Below, piece by piece: positions 52,596-60,212 of a stretch of 64,000 nucleotides of DNA. The notes under the pieces are model-generated. The model ran no database searches. It was not told the DNA's origin and was given only the letters and a program-made list of their open reading frames with translations. The stretch spans positions 186,001 to 250,000 of the forward strand of contig DASTXE010000006.1 of NCBI GenBank assembly GCA_035765535.1. Direction: 5' to 3'. The position numbers and the translations under genes were made by a program. The DNA is from Rickettsiales bacterium (GTDB taxonomy: Bacteria; Pseudomonadota; Alphaproteobacteria; Rickettsiales; JABCZZ01). Positions within the stretch are counted from its first letter, which is position 1; each line of letters begins with the position of its first letter.

Positions 52596-52886
52596 GTGCA
52601 TGATACGTTGATTCACTATATCCCCTATATCATAGGCGGAATACTGCTGCTGAATATTCTGACGTTTATCCTCTATGGAACAGATAAGCGCGCCGCGAGA
52701 AACGGTGGCTGGAGGATACCGGAAAGCACATTGCTATTTCTATCTTTATTAGGAGGTAGTCCCGCAGCGCTCATCGCAAGCAGATACTTTCGCCACAAAA
52801 CGGCTAAGAACGCTTTCAGAGTAAGATTTATTTTGATCCTGCTGCTCCAGGCATGCCTGATAATATATTTTATATTGCGGCAATAA
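52596..52886 (+). CDS. DUF1294 membrane protein
   Basis: The 96-residue protein has three hydrophobic segments (about 8-28, 45-62, 76-94). The conserved blocks YGTDKRAARNGGWRIPE and LLGGSPAALIASRYFRHKT define the DUF1294 family, whose function is unknown. A second Met could move the start slightly. It ends three bases before the end of the convergent kinase gene. Confidence 0.85.
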   Translation: MHDTLIHYIPYIIGGILLLNILTFILYGTDKRAARNGGWRIPESTLLFLSLLGGSPAALIASRYFRHKTAKNAFRVRFILILLLQACLIIYFILRQ

Positions 52887-52889
52887 TTC

Positions 52890-54521
52890 TCAGCGGCTGC
52901 GGCTCTGGTTCACTTGAACTCCCAGATAAACAGCCGTTGCTCCCAAAGCAACTGCAAGCACCGTTCTAAAAATGGAACCTGTTCTATCTGGTTTCCTCCC
53001 TCCCCCAAGCACAGCATTATTATATACCGCTTCCTTGTTTTCCTCCTCATAGGATTTACTCGCTCCTACTGCAGCGCCAACCGCAGCAGCACCGGCTGCC
53101 GCTGCCCACATATAGCTGGCATCATTATTCGATGTCTGATTCTGCGTAGAATTACGCCCCATTCTCTGACGCCAATTCTGCCCTCTGCCATTATTTGGCG
53201 GAGGCGGTACAGGCGATTGTGGCGGTTGTCCTCCAGAGGGAGGCTGTACAGGAGGTTGCGGAGGCGAACCGCCAAATGGAGGCGACACAGGAGACTGCGG
53301 AGGCGGACTGCCAACCGGGGGCGGCGAAGGAGGCTGCGGAGGCGAACTGCCAAACGGAGGAGGCGAAGGAGGCTGCGGAGCTGGACTGCTAAACGGAGCC
53401 GGTGCAGGAGACTGCGGAGGCGGACTGCTAAACGGAGCTGGCGCAGGAGACTGCGGAGGCGAACTGCCAAACGGAGGAGGTGCAGGAGGCTGCGGAGCTG
53501 GACTGCTAAACGGAGCCGGTGCAGGTGACTGCGGAGCTGGACTGCTAAACGGAGCCGGCGCAGGAGACTGCGGAGCTGGACTGCTAACTGGAGACTGCGC
53601 AGGACGCGCAGGTAATGGTGCTGAATTAGCTACATATGCCTCATTCCACCGGCTGCGATCAGGCATCGCAGAACGGTCGCCATTTTGAAAAACCGCCTCA
53701 AACCACCCTTGGAGTCCTTTGGGAATAAAAGCTTCATCGCGATGACCACGCTTTACACGCTTCGCAACATATTTATCTGCATCTTCGGCAGTCTGGTCTT
53801 TATATACAGAGCAATCATTCCGCATATATTCCAGAACTTCCTGATAGGGATGGTATCCGGCCAAAATGTTGAAGCTCAAGACCGCTAAAGAAAAATGGTC
53901 GCTTTCATCTGTGAATACCCCGTGTGCCGCCCGAGGATCCCTAATCTTTTCTTGAACTGTTTGTCCAAGCCACTCTTTTCCATTAGCTCTAATCTGGAAG
54001 GAATCCGTGTCAATGATTCTGGGTTCTAACTTTCCCGCTGCCGTGCGCACGACAAGTATATTATTCTCATTTAAATCACATGCCTGGACACCATTTGCAT
54101 GTAAATATTCCACCGCTTCACTCAGAGAGCTTATAAAATGCTCTAAATCATCCCTGGTAATAGGAGGGTTTGCTTTTTCCTGTCCCTTAGGAGTCATTCG
54201 GGCAACGAGGCTTTCGCCTTGCTGGACCTGATCCATCCAGTATCCTGCCCTTTCGCCGTTTTCGTATACCACCCCTCGAGGCAAAACAAGGCAGCGATGC
54301 GATAACCCCTGCAGAGCAGCTATTTTACCCTCAATATCCTCATCAAAGCGAGTTTGGCGGACATTATGCCCATTGCCGTCATCTTCCTTATATAATTTTA
54401 TAGCTTTGCCATCCCGGAAGAATACATCCGCTTCCAGTCCACTCGCGTCCGGTGTATCCATATTAACTTGATACTGGGACTGCGTGCCAACACCACTGCC
54501 TGTTAATTCTAATACCGCCAT
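52890..54521 (-). CDS. YegI/TerY-P-type protein kinase with proline-rich linker and membrane tail
   Basis: The 543-residue protein has an N-terminal kinase domain (about 15-300). Visible residues: K42 in KAIKLY, catalytic D149 and N154 in ACDLNENNIL, and D171-T-D-SFQ in place of the DFG motif. The DTDSFQ form marks the kinase group that accompanies vWA and PP2C proteins (E. coli YegI and TerY-P triads). A linker of about 150 residues follows, made of repeated Pro-Ala/Pro-Pro-Ser units, then an Ala/Gly-rich helix and a membrane segment close to the C-terminus (about 513-533). Codon use is like the host genes. It is divergent from the vWA-PP2C pair, which strongly suggests a joint signalling function. 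Confidence 0.85.
   Translation of the reverse strand: MAVLELTGSGVGTQSQYQVNMDTPDASGLEADVFFRDGKAIKLYKEDDGNGHNVRQTRFDEDIEGKIAALQGLSHRCLVLPRGVVYENGERAGYWMDQVQQGESLVARMTPKGQEKANPPITRDDLEHFISSLSEAVEYLHANGVQACDLNENNILVVRTAAGKLEPRIIDTDSFQIRANGKEWLGQTVQEKIRDPRAAHGVFTDESDHFSLAVLSFNILAGYHPYQEVLEYMRNDCSVYKDQTAEDADKYVAKRVKRGHRDEAFIPKGLQGWFEAVFQNGDRSAMPDRSRWNEAYVANSAPLPARPAQSPVSSPAPQSPAPAPFSSPAPQSPAPAPFSSPAPQPPAPPPFGSSPPQSPAPAPFSSPPPQSPAPAPFSSPAPQPPSPPPFGSSPPQPPSPPPVGSPPPQSPVSPPFGGSPPQPPVQPPSGGQPPQSPVPPPPNNGRGQNWRQRMGRNSTQNQTSNNDASYMWAAAAGAAAVGAAVGASKSYEEENKEAVYNNAVLGGGRKPDRTGSIFRTVLAVALGATAVYLGVQVNQSRSR
53208..53600. repeat. tandem 39-base coding repeat of the kinase linker
   Basis: A degenerate unit of 39 bases (13 residues of the type SSPAPQSPAPAPF) is repeated about ten times within the kinase gene. 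Variants differ mainly at Ala/Pro and Ser/Gly codons. Such arrays change length easily by slippage, so the linker length may vary between strains. Confidence 0.85.
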
Positions 54522-54930
54522 CCTGGTCCCTTTTACCCAGTACTTTTATCCCACTCTTTATATGGATATCATAAAACTATTACAGTTTAATGACATAACC
54601 GGACAATAATGATGACATTCGTGTTAAAAACCGTATTTGCACATTGTCATATAATATTCATATAAAACCCTTCCTGTCCCATGGTATAGTAAAGGCGATT
54701 ACTTGTGTTCGCGCATAGATAGACTGAGACTCTCGAGTTGCATGTTGATTCTGCGGACCCTGTTATCGGTGAGTGTGTTACCTGACGCTCATCGCACCAC
54801 CCGCAGAATCTCGCACAGCAATGCGCGAGCGAAGCTTTACCCGCGGTCCGATACCGCACCTGCGACTCACGACGACGAGCCGCATTCCATGTCAGAGCGC
54901 ATCTAAGCGCCATCCCCCAGGGAGTAGCAC
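54522..54930. promoter_or_regulatory. divergent promoter region and left boundary of second GC-rich island
   Basis: The region serves the kinase (minus) and the vWA gene (plus). The first 130 bases are AT-rich like other host promoters. An extended -10 (TGG-TATAGT, 54682-54690) lies on the plus strand, after which the composition becomes GC-rich. The vWA transcript would have a leader of about 230 bases with a long stem (54747-54810) and a ribosome site AGGGAG at 54919-54924. No gene is seen inside. Confidence 0.5.
54747..54810 (+). promoter_or_regulatory. long leader hairpin before the vWA gene
   Basis: GATTCTGCGG (54747-54756) and CCGCAGAATC (54801-54810) are perfect 10-bp inverted repeats that enclose 44 bases. 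The inner part has further pairing (GGTGAG with CTCATC). The structure lies in the leader about 120 bases before the vWA start and could act as attenuator, RNA-binding site or stabiliser. Confidence 0.45.
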
Positions 54931-55842
54931 ATGTTCGGCAGCGAAAGCGTGTTCATGACGGGCTCGTACCTTCAGGACACCCTCAGCACCTCTGACCTCG
55001 GCGGCGTGTTCTCCGGCTTCCCGGCGCACTACACCATCGAGAGCGGTCAGATCACGGTCCTCTCCGGCAACCCGGCGTCCCAGTTCATCGAGAACGCCGA
55101 CACCGACGGCATGGGGTCCACGATCTTCGGGCTCGACGTCAACATCGACGCCTCCGGCAGCATGCGCAGCTCGATCCGGCAGCTCATCGCGCTGGCCCAC
55201 GCGCTCGTGCAGAAGATCGCCAACTCGCCGTACGCCGACGCCACGATCGTCCGGTTCAACCTGTTCAACGGGACCGGCATCCACAGCTCGGAGTACGTCC
55301 TGGCGAGCGAGATGAACCTCATCGTCGACACCCTGGACAAGCTCGTCACCGACGGCGGCGAGTCCATCGGGACGCTCGACGAGGTCGCCCAGATCGAGGA
55401 GATCATCCGCTCGGGCAAGATCCCCGTGGTGGGGTGCACCCCCACCAGCTTCATGCTGATGAAGACCCGGGGTGACGCCAGGGACATGGCCGCGTGCGCG
55501 CGCCAGATCCTGGGCCGTCACTTCGTCCACATCAGCGCGACGCTCACGGACGGCGGCGAGATGGGCAGCCCCCGGTTCACCGCCGAGGACGTGCGGGAGG
55601 ACTTCGCCGAGGAGATCCAGCTCGGCGGCGACCTGCCGTTCAAGCTGATCGAGCGCAGCCACGGCCTGCTCGTCTACGTGGGCCGCACCGACGTCAGCGT
55701 CTGCCGGAAGTACGCCAAGGCCGCCGGGTTCGAGTTCGCCAGCTCGCTGGAGATCGACCCGGAGGGCATCGCCGACCTCATCGCGAACTTCGCGCTGACC
55801 AAGTCGGCCTACGCGGCGGCGAACCCGCCGGTGGCGAACTGA
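54931..55842 (+). CDS. von Willebrand factor A domain protein (TerY/YegL-like)
   Basis: The 303-residue protein has a complete metal-ion-dependent adhesion site: D73-A-S75-G-S77 in FGLDVNIDASGSM, the Thr of VVGCTPTSF, and the Asp in ATLTDGGEMG. This is the intracellular vWA type found in TerY and YegL; no signal peptide or membrane segment exists. vWA proteins of this kind scaffold kinase-phosphatase signalling units. Nearly every third codon position is G or C, in sharp contrast to the kinase next to it. A PP2C gene follows after 142 bases that contain two GC hairpins. The start follows AGGGAG. Confidence 0.85.
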   Translation: MFGSESVFMTGSYLQDTLSTSDLGGVFSGFPAHYTIESGQITVLSGNPASQFIENADTDGMGSTIFGLDVNIDASGSMRSSIRQLIALAHALVQKIANSPYADATIVRFNLFNGTGIHSSEYVLASEMNLIVDTLDKLVTDGGESIGTLDEVAQIEEIIRSGKIPVVGCTPTSFMLMKTRGDARDMAACARQILGRHFVHISATLTDGGEMGSPRFTAEDVREDFAEEIQLGGDLPFKLIERSHGLLVYVGRTDVSVCRKYAKAAGFEFASSLEIDPEGIADLIANFALTKSAYAAANPPVAN

Positions 55843-55860
55843 CGCAAGTCCGGCCACGGT

Positions 55861-55906
55861 GTGGGGCGCGACGAGACGACCGAACGAACGGTCTCTCGCG
55901 CCCCAC
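55861..55906 (+). terminator. GC hairpin after the vWA gene
   Basis: GTGGGGCGCGA (55861-55871) and TCGCGCCCCAC (55896-55906) form a perfect 11-bp stem that continues with GAGAC/GTCTC. It lies 19 bases after the stop and lacks a T-run. Its strength suggests a terminator or transcript-stabilising element. Confidence 0.7.
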
Positions 55907-55928
55907 CCCGCGGCAACTACAAGTACGC

Positions 55929-55962
55929 GGGGGCGGAAGCATGCAACACGGCATCCGCCCCC
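55929..55962 (+). terminator. second GC hairpin between vWA and PP2C genes
   Basis: GGGGGCGGA (55929-55937) and TCCGCCCCC (55954-55962) form a 9-bp stem extended by GC/GC after one mismatch. It lies 23 bases after the first hairpin and 22 bases before the PP2C start, directly upstream of its ribosome site AAGGAG. It could attenuate PP2C expression. Confidence 0.6.
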
Positions 55963-55984
55963 CTTCGTCGTTTAAGGAGAGCAA

Positions 55985-56848
55985 GTGAAACGACACGGAA
56001 TGGTCATGCGGGCAACCGCGAAGACCACCGCATGCGAAGACACGGGGTTTGGGATTAAAACCAACACCGGCGCCTTCGCGGGTGTGTTCGACGGCAGCAG
56101 CCTGTCCAATGTCTCACGCAAGCAGTTTCCGCTGTTGCGTACGGACATGGGAGCTGCCATCATCGGACGCGCCGCGGCAAACGCCGCAATGAGCGTGCTC
56201 GGCGGAGTCCAGGTGGACGACGTCGCACAGCACATCCAGCAGGAGCAGCTCAGTGCCCTCGACATCGTCGGACCGGTCCTCGGTTTCAACACGATGGAGT
56301 GGGCCGCAACCTCCGTGTGGGGTCTCGTGAACGACGGCTGCCTCTCCATGCACATGCGTGGTGACGGTGCCTTCGCACGGGAGATCCGGCACGGTGAAAA
56401 GCAGCTCCTCTGCCTGACCCGCTACGAGTTCAAGGGCAGCATGCCTCCGTACCTCAGCATGACCGAGGAGGAGTACATCGCTGCCATGGGAGGCGACGAG
56501 AACGCCGAACTCGTGACCGAAACACTCGCGTTCATCGAGCGTGGCGAGAACGGGTACACCGACAGCGGTTCAGTCAAGACCCGTACGCGTAAGCGTTCTC
56601 TCAAGTTCGCGGCGCACGGCGTCAACCGGACGTACCGCGACCTGAGCACCACCCTGTCCTACGGGGTCGCCACCGACGGTGTCTGCGACATCACCGGGAT
56701 CGAGTGGTGGAAGGTGCTGGCGGCAGCATGGGACGTGCGTGTGAACGCGCTGCTCGAACCGCTGCTCGTCGAACGCCTCCGGAAGCTCATCGGCGGCGCC
56801 CCCCTCAACCTGGGGGACGACGTCGCGATCGAGAAGGTCGTTCTGTAG
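55985..56848 (+). CDS. PP2C-family protein phosphatase (YegK/TerY-P-like)
   Basis: The start is GTG at 55985 after AAGGAG. The 287-residue protein shows the metal-binding motifs of PP2C phosphatases: E18-D19 and F35-D36-G37 (GAFAGVFDGSS), a middle MRGDGAFAREI (about 124-134) and the late ATDGV (about 229-233). It should dephosphorylate Ser/Thr proteins, most likely the divergent kinase or its targets, as known for YegK/PphC and YegI. Codon use is very GC-rich, like the vWA gene and unlike the host. The last bases overlap a strong ribosome site (AGGAGGAA) for a following gene that is cut off. Confidence 0.85.
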   Translation: MKRHGMVMRATAKTTACEDTGFGIKTNTGAFAGVFDGSSLSNVSRKQFPLLRTDMGAAIIGRAAANAAMSVLGGVQVDDVAQHIQQEQLSALDIVGPVLGFNTMEWAATSVWGLVNDGCLSMHMRGDGAFAREIRHGEKQLLCLTRYEFKGSMPPYLSMTEEEYIAAMGGDENAELVTETLAFIERGENGYTDSGSVKTRTRKRSLKFAAHGVNRTYRDLSTTLSYGVATDGVCDITGIEWWKVLAAAWDVRVNALLEPLLVERLRKLIGGAPLNLGDDVAIEKVVL

Positions 56849-56859
56849 GAGGAAGCAGC

Positions 56860-56883
56860 ATGATACGCTGTCATTCTCCCTGA
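56860..56883 (+). pseudogene. start of a third gene, truncated after a few codons
   Basis: A perfect ribosome site AGGAGGAA (56847-56854) that overlaps the PP2C stop is followed by ATG at 56860. The frame has only seven codons before TGA, and the composition changes immediately after the ATG. This looks like an operon cut at its right edge, so the island probably once contained at least one more gene. Confidence 0.4.
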
Positions 56884-56970
56884 TCTCCCCCCGCGACAGT
56901 GGGTGGGAGGGGGCCAGAGGGGGCGGTTGGTTCGTTGAAACACGACCACCGTACCCTCCCTCCCCTCCAA
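56875..56970. repeat. GC-rich intergenic element, possible dispersed repeat
   Basis: The stretch of C and G runs (for example GATCTCCCCCCGCGACAG at about 56880 and GTGGGAGGGGGCCAGAGGGG after it) has the style of dispersed alphaproteobacterial intergenic repeats. It directly borders the foreign island, so the junction may lie in a repeat. No second copy is present in this window. Confidence 0.3.
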
Positions 56971-57060
56971 ACATACAAATTAATCAGCATATTCATAAAT
57001 TTTTAACAATTCTGTGCTACTAATGATGATATTAAACCTTATCAGCAGAGGGATACCATC

Positions 57061-57936
57061 ATGCAAGTTGCTACAGAAACACATAGCGTTTCCAACGGTC
57101 ACAGGGCCAGTGCCGGAAAAACGCCTGCAAAAGGCAAGTCGCGCATTGCAACGATGAAGGACGCTGCCGTAGCCGCAGCCGTGGAAGGGCGTTTCCGCTT
57201 CGCCACCGAGCAGCAGGCACAGGAAGCACTGGATAAGATATGCAGCCGCTTCATCATTTCCAAGGATTCCCCTGCCCCGAATGCATCCGGCAAGCATACG
57301 GAAATAAAAATCTGGATCCGTGGCTATGATGTCACAGAGGAAGAAAAGGAAAAAGGCGCACGCGGTAATTATGCGCTGATTAAAATCAAGCGCGTCAATG
57401 GCGGACGGTATGCGCTGCTTGCGGAAAAACTGCATGTCGATGTCGGCCATCATCCCGAAAAGGAACGCCCGAAAACCCGCCATCCGAACTGGGGTCACCC
57501 TGTATTGCGCGCAGTGCTCGCGGAAAAGAAGTTCGATACGCTGGAAAAAGCCTACAGCCAGCTCATGGCACTGCATTATGAATATCCGGAAACCACGATT
57601 CCGGGCGCGGATACGCTGCATGTGATGGTCTATAGCCATAAAACCGACCATTCCATGCCGATCGAACGCGTAGTAATCAAAATCAAGGTACTTTCGGAAG
57701 GCGGCGTGCAGTTGTCGCTCAAGGGCAAAGGCCAGAAAAAGACGGAAATGAAGGAAGCTCCGCCGCTTGCCCAGAAAATTGAAGCAGCCTATGCAGCCAA
57801 ACCAGCCACCCAGGTCGTGGAACATGGCGATGAGGCAGTGGAAGCCCCCTCCAAACCAGGAAGATTCACCTCCATGGTGGTTCAGCGCCGCAAGAAACGT
57901 GCCCCGGTAAGGAAGCCTACTACAAGCGAGAGCTAA
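57061..57936 (+). CDS. unknown 291-residue basic protein
   Basis: I do not recognise a family. The protein has a polar N-terminus, a central folded part (about 45-225) with EIKIWIRGYDV, GNYALIKIKRV, LHVMVYSHKTD and IERVVIKIKVL, and a Lys/Arg-rich C-terminal tail. The centre looks like an alpha/beta domain. No signal peptide or membrane segment is present; the basic ends might bind nucleic acid. Codon use is host-like, and the upstream AT-rich sequence offers a promoter. It lies between the foreign island and the glycosyltransferase genes. Confidence 0.7.
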   Translation: MQVATETHSVSNGHRASAGKTPAKGKSRIATMKDAAVAAAVEGRFRFATEQQAQEALDKICSRFIISKDSPAPNASGKHTEIKIWIRGYDVTEEEKEKGARGNYALIKIKRVNGGRYALLAEKLHVDVGHHPEKERPKTRHPNWGHPVLRAVLAEKKFDTLEKAYSQLMALHYEYPETTIPGADTLHVMVYSHKTDHSMPIERVVIKIKVLSEGGVQLSLKGKGQKKTEMKEAPPLAQKIEAAYAAKPATQVVEHGDEAVEAPSKPGRFTSMVVQRRKKRAPVRKPTTSES

Positions 57937-58139
57937 TCCCAGTATTTCAGCCATTGTGCGAGGAATCCATCCTATAGCGGTATGGTTCCTCTGCAACCCT
58001 TTTGCACCAAACACCCGCAACACAGAAAAGACCTTTGCATAATGGGTCATAATCGGCTTATATGGGCGCAAATTGCCTGTCGATTTCGGGGTGTATACCC
58101 GGATTCGCCGGACAGCATTAAGGGGCAAGCGCTGAACCT

Positions 58140-59267
58140 ATGAAACAGCCAGTCATACTGCAGGTATTGCCACAGCTGCGGGCCGGTGGCGTCGAGCGCG
58201 GCACGATTGAGATCGCCGGAGCCATCGCCCGTGCCGGTATGCGCGCGCTTGTGGCATCCGCAGGTGGCTCCATGCTGCCCAATCTTGCTTACGCAGGTGG
58301 AGAGCACATCACCATTCCGCTCACAACCAAGAACCCGCTCACAATCTGGAGCAACGCGGCGGAGCTGGAAAAAATTATACGCAAACACAAGGTGGACATT
58401 ATTCACGCCCGCTCTCGCGCACCCGCCTGGAGCGCGCTGATTGCCGCCAGACGCACCAAAACTCCCTTCGTGACAACATTTCACGGGGTTTACGGCCTGT
58501 CGCCTGAATTCAAGAAACATTATAATGCCGTGATGACCCAAGGGGACCGCGTGATCGCCATCTCCAATTTCGTCGCCGAGCATATCATAGCAAATTACCC
58601 GATCGATCCTACGCGAATGCGCATCATCCATCGCGGCGTCGACATCAACAGCTTCGCTCCTGAACGCATCCGCCATCAGCCGATGGTCGAACTGGCCGCA
58701 AAATGGCGCGTTCCTGATGATCTTCCGCTTATCCTGATGCCGGGACGCATTACGCGCTGGAAAGGCCAGCATGTGCTGGTGGAAGCGCTGGCCAAACTGC
58801 CCCACCGTAATTTCTTCTGCCTGCTGGTGGGTGACGATCTCGGCCATCCTGCTTATCGCAAGGAACTGGAAAAAATGATCTGCGATCTGGGACTGGAAAG
58901 CAACGCCCGTATTGCAGGCAATACCTCTTCCATGGCGGAGGCCTACACACTTGCGGAAGTCGTGGTATGCCCTTCCGTGGAACCCGAGGCATTCGGCCGC
59001 GTTCCGGTGGAAGCGCAGGCAATGGGCCGCGCGGTGATCTCCACCAATCACGGCGGCGCTTGTGAAACGATCATTGACGGCGTAACGGGACTGCTGGTAA
59101 AACCGGGCGATGCAGACGAACTTTCCAAAGCCATCGAGCGTATATTGGAAATGCCTGCGGAACAAAAACAGCAGCTGGCGGAAAACGCCATCTGGCATGT
59201 ACGCAATAATTTCTCTGCCGAAATCATGTGCAGTAAAACCATAGAAGTATACCGGGAACTGTTATGA
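58140..59267 (+). CDS. glycosyltransferase family 4 protein
   Basis: The 375-residue protein has the GT-B fold of GT4 enzymes. The N-terminal domain contains LQVLPQLRAGGVERGTIE and DIIHARSRAPAW; the C-terminal nucleotide-sugar domain contains GRITRWKGQHVLVEAL and the E-x7-E motif in PSVEPEAFGRVPVEAQAMG. It transfers a sugar to a lipid or LPS core; the donor is unknown. The next gene, a GT9 enzyme, overlaps its end by four bases, so both probably build the same glycan, likely LPS core. Confidence 0.92.
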   Translation: MKQPVILQVLPQLRAGGVERGTIEIAGAIARAGMRALVASAGGSMLPNLAYAGGEHITIPLTTKNPLTIWSNAAELEKIIRKHKVDIIHARSRAPAWSALIAARRTKTPFVTTFHGVYGLSPEFKKHYNAVMTQGDRVIAISNFVAEHIIANYPIDPTRMRIIHRGVDINSFAPERIRHQPMVELAAKWRVPDDLPLILMPGRITRWKGQHVLVEALAKLPHRNFFCLLVGDDLGHPAYRKELEKMICDLGLESNARIAGNTSSMAEAYTLAEVVVCPSVEPEAFGRVPVEAQAMGRAVISTNHGGACETIIDGVTGLLVKPGDADELSKAIERILEMPAEQKQQLAENAIWHVRNNFSAEIMCSKTIEVYRELL

Positions 59268-60193
59268 GCAGAATTCTTGTCATCAAACATGGTGCCCTGG
59301 GAGACGTGGTACTGGCCACAGGCGCATTCCAGGCCATACGCCAGCATCACAAAAACGATCACATCACGCTGCTGACGACACCGCCCTACGCAGGCATGCT
59401 GCGCGCAAGCGGTTATTTTGACGATATCTGGATCGATACGCGCCCGAAACTCTATCACCCGATCGACTTCTTCAAACACATAGAGAAAATACGCTCCGGC
59501 GGATTTTCACGTGTCTATGACCTGCAGACTTCCGAGCGCACTTCATGGTATTTCTATCTGATGCGCAAACCCGTGCCGGAATGGGTGGGAACCGCCAAAG
59601 GCGCGTCGCACCGTCATAATACACCGGAACGCCGCAGCCTTCATACATTAGAACGTCAGAAACAGCAGCTTTCCATTGCCGGAATCGAGAATATGCCCGC
59701 GCCGGATATAAGCTGGCTGAAATCGAGCATCGGCCACTTTAACCTCCCGGATGCATATGCCCTAATCATTTCCGGCGGCTCCGAACATCGCCCCGGCAAG
59801 CGCTGGCCCGCCCATAACTACGGCACGCTCTGCACCTGGCTCAAGGAAAAAGGCATTGCGCCAGTCCTCATCGGCACCCAGTCCGAAAAATCGGTCATCT
59901 CCATTATTGAAGCGATCTGCCCGGATACGATCAATCTGCTAGGCAAGACCAATCTGCTCGAAATAGCCGAACTTGCACGACACGCACGATTCGCCATCGG
60001 CAATGATACCGGCCCAATGCATATTATCGCGGCCACAGGCTGCCCATCGCTTGTGCTGTTTTCCCGCTTTTCCAATCCCGCGCTCTGCGCCCCGCGCGGC
60101 CCGAACGTCAGCGTCATGCAGAAAGAAGCGCTGAGTAACCTCGCCCTGGAAGACGTGCAGGAATGGGCCGCACGCCACATCCAGCCGGCTTAA
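59264..60193 (+). CDS. glycosyltransferase family 9 (heptosyltransferase-like)
   Basis: The 309-residue protein begins with ILVIKHGALGDVVLATGAFQ, the GT9 signature found in WaaC/WaaF enzymes, and contains GGSEHRPGKRWP and FAIGNDTGPMHIIAATGCP, the ADP-heptose-binding motif. It probably adds heptose or a related sugar to the LPS core. The ATG overlaps the end of the upstream GT4 gene by four bases, indicating one operon. Confidence 0.92.
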   Translation: MSRILVIKHGALGDVVLATGAFQAIRQHHKNDHITLLTTPPYAGMLRASGYFDDIWIDTRPKLYHPIDFFKHIEKIRSGGFSRVYDLQTSERTSWYFYLMRKPVPEWVGTAKGASHRHNTPERRSLHTLERQKQQLSIAGIENMPAPDISWLKSSIGHFNLPDAYALIISGGSEHRPGKRWPAHNYGTLCTWLKEKGIAPVLIGTQSEKSVISIIEAICPDTINLLGKTNLLEIAELARHARFAIGNDTGPMHIIAATGCPSLVLFSRFSNPALCAPRGPNVSVMQKEALSNLALEDVQEWAARHIQPA

Positions 60194-60212
60194 ACTGTAA
60201 ACGGAGAATAGT

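Noticed and set aside
53208..53600. Possible CRISPR array
   Set aside because: The repeats have no spacers, are in frame in the kinase gene and encode a proline-rich linker.
54892..55857. Long open frame opposite to the vWA gene
   Set aside because: High-GC genes create long antisense frames. The plus-strand frame has the complete MIDAS motifs and a ribosome site; the antisense frame is low-complexity Asp/Val/Gly/Arg.
56980..59198. Two long minus-strand frames (about 380 codons each)
   Set aside because: They lie opposite clear plus-strand genes (unknown basic protein and GT4 enzyme) and show no protein family motifs.
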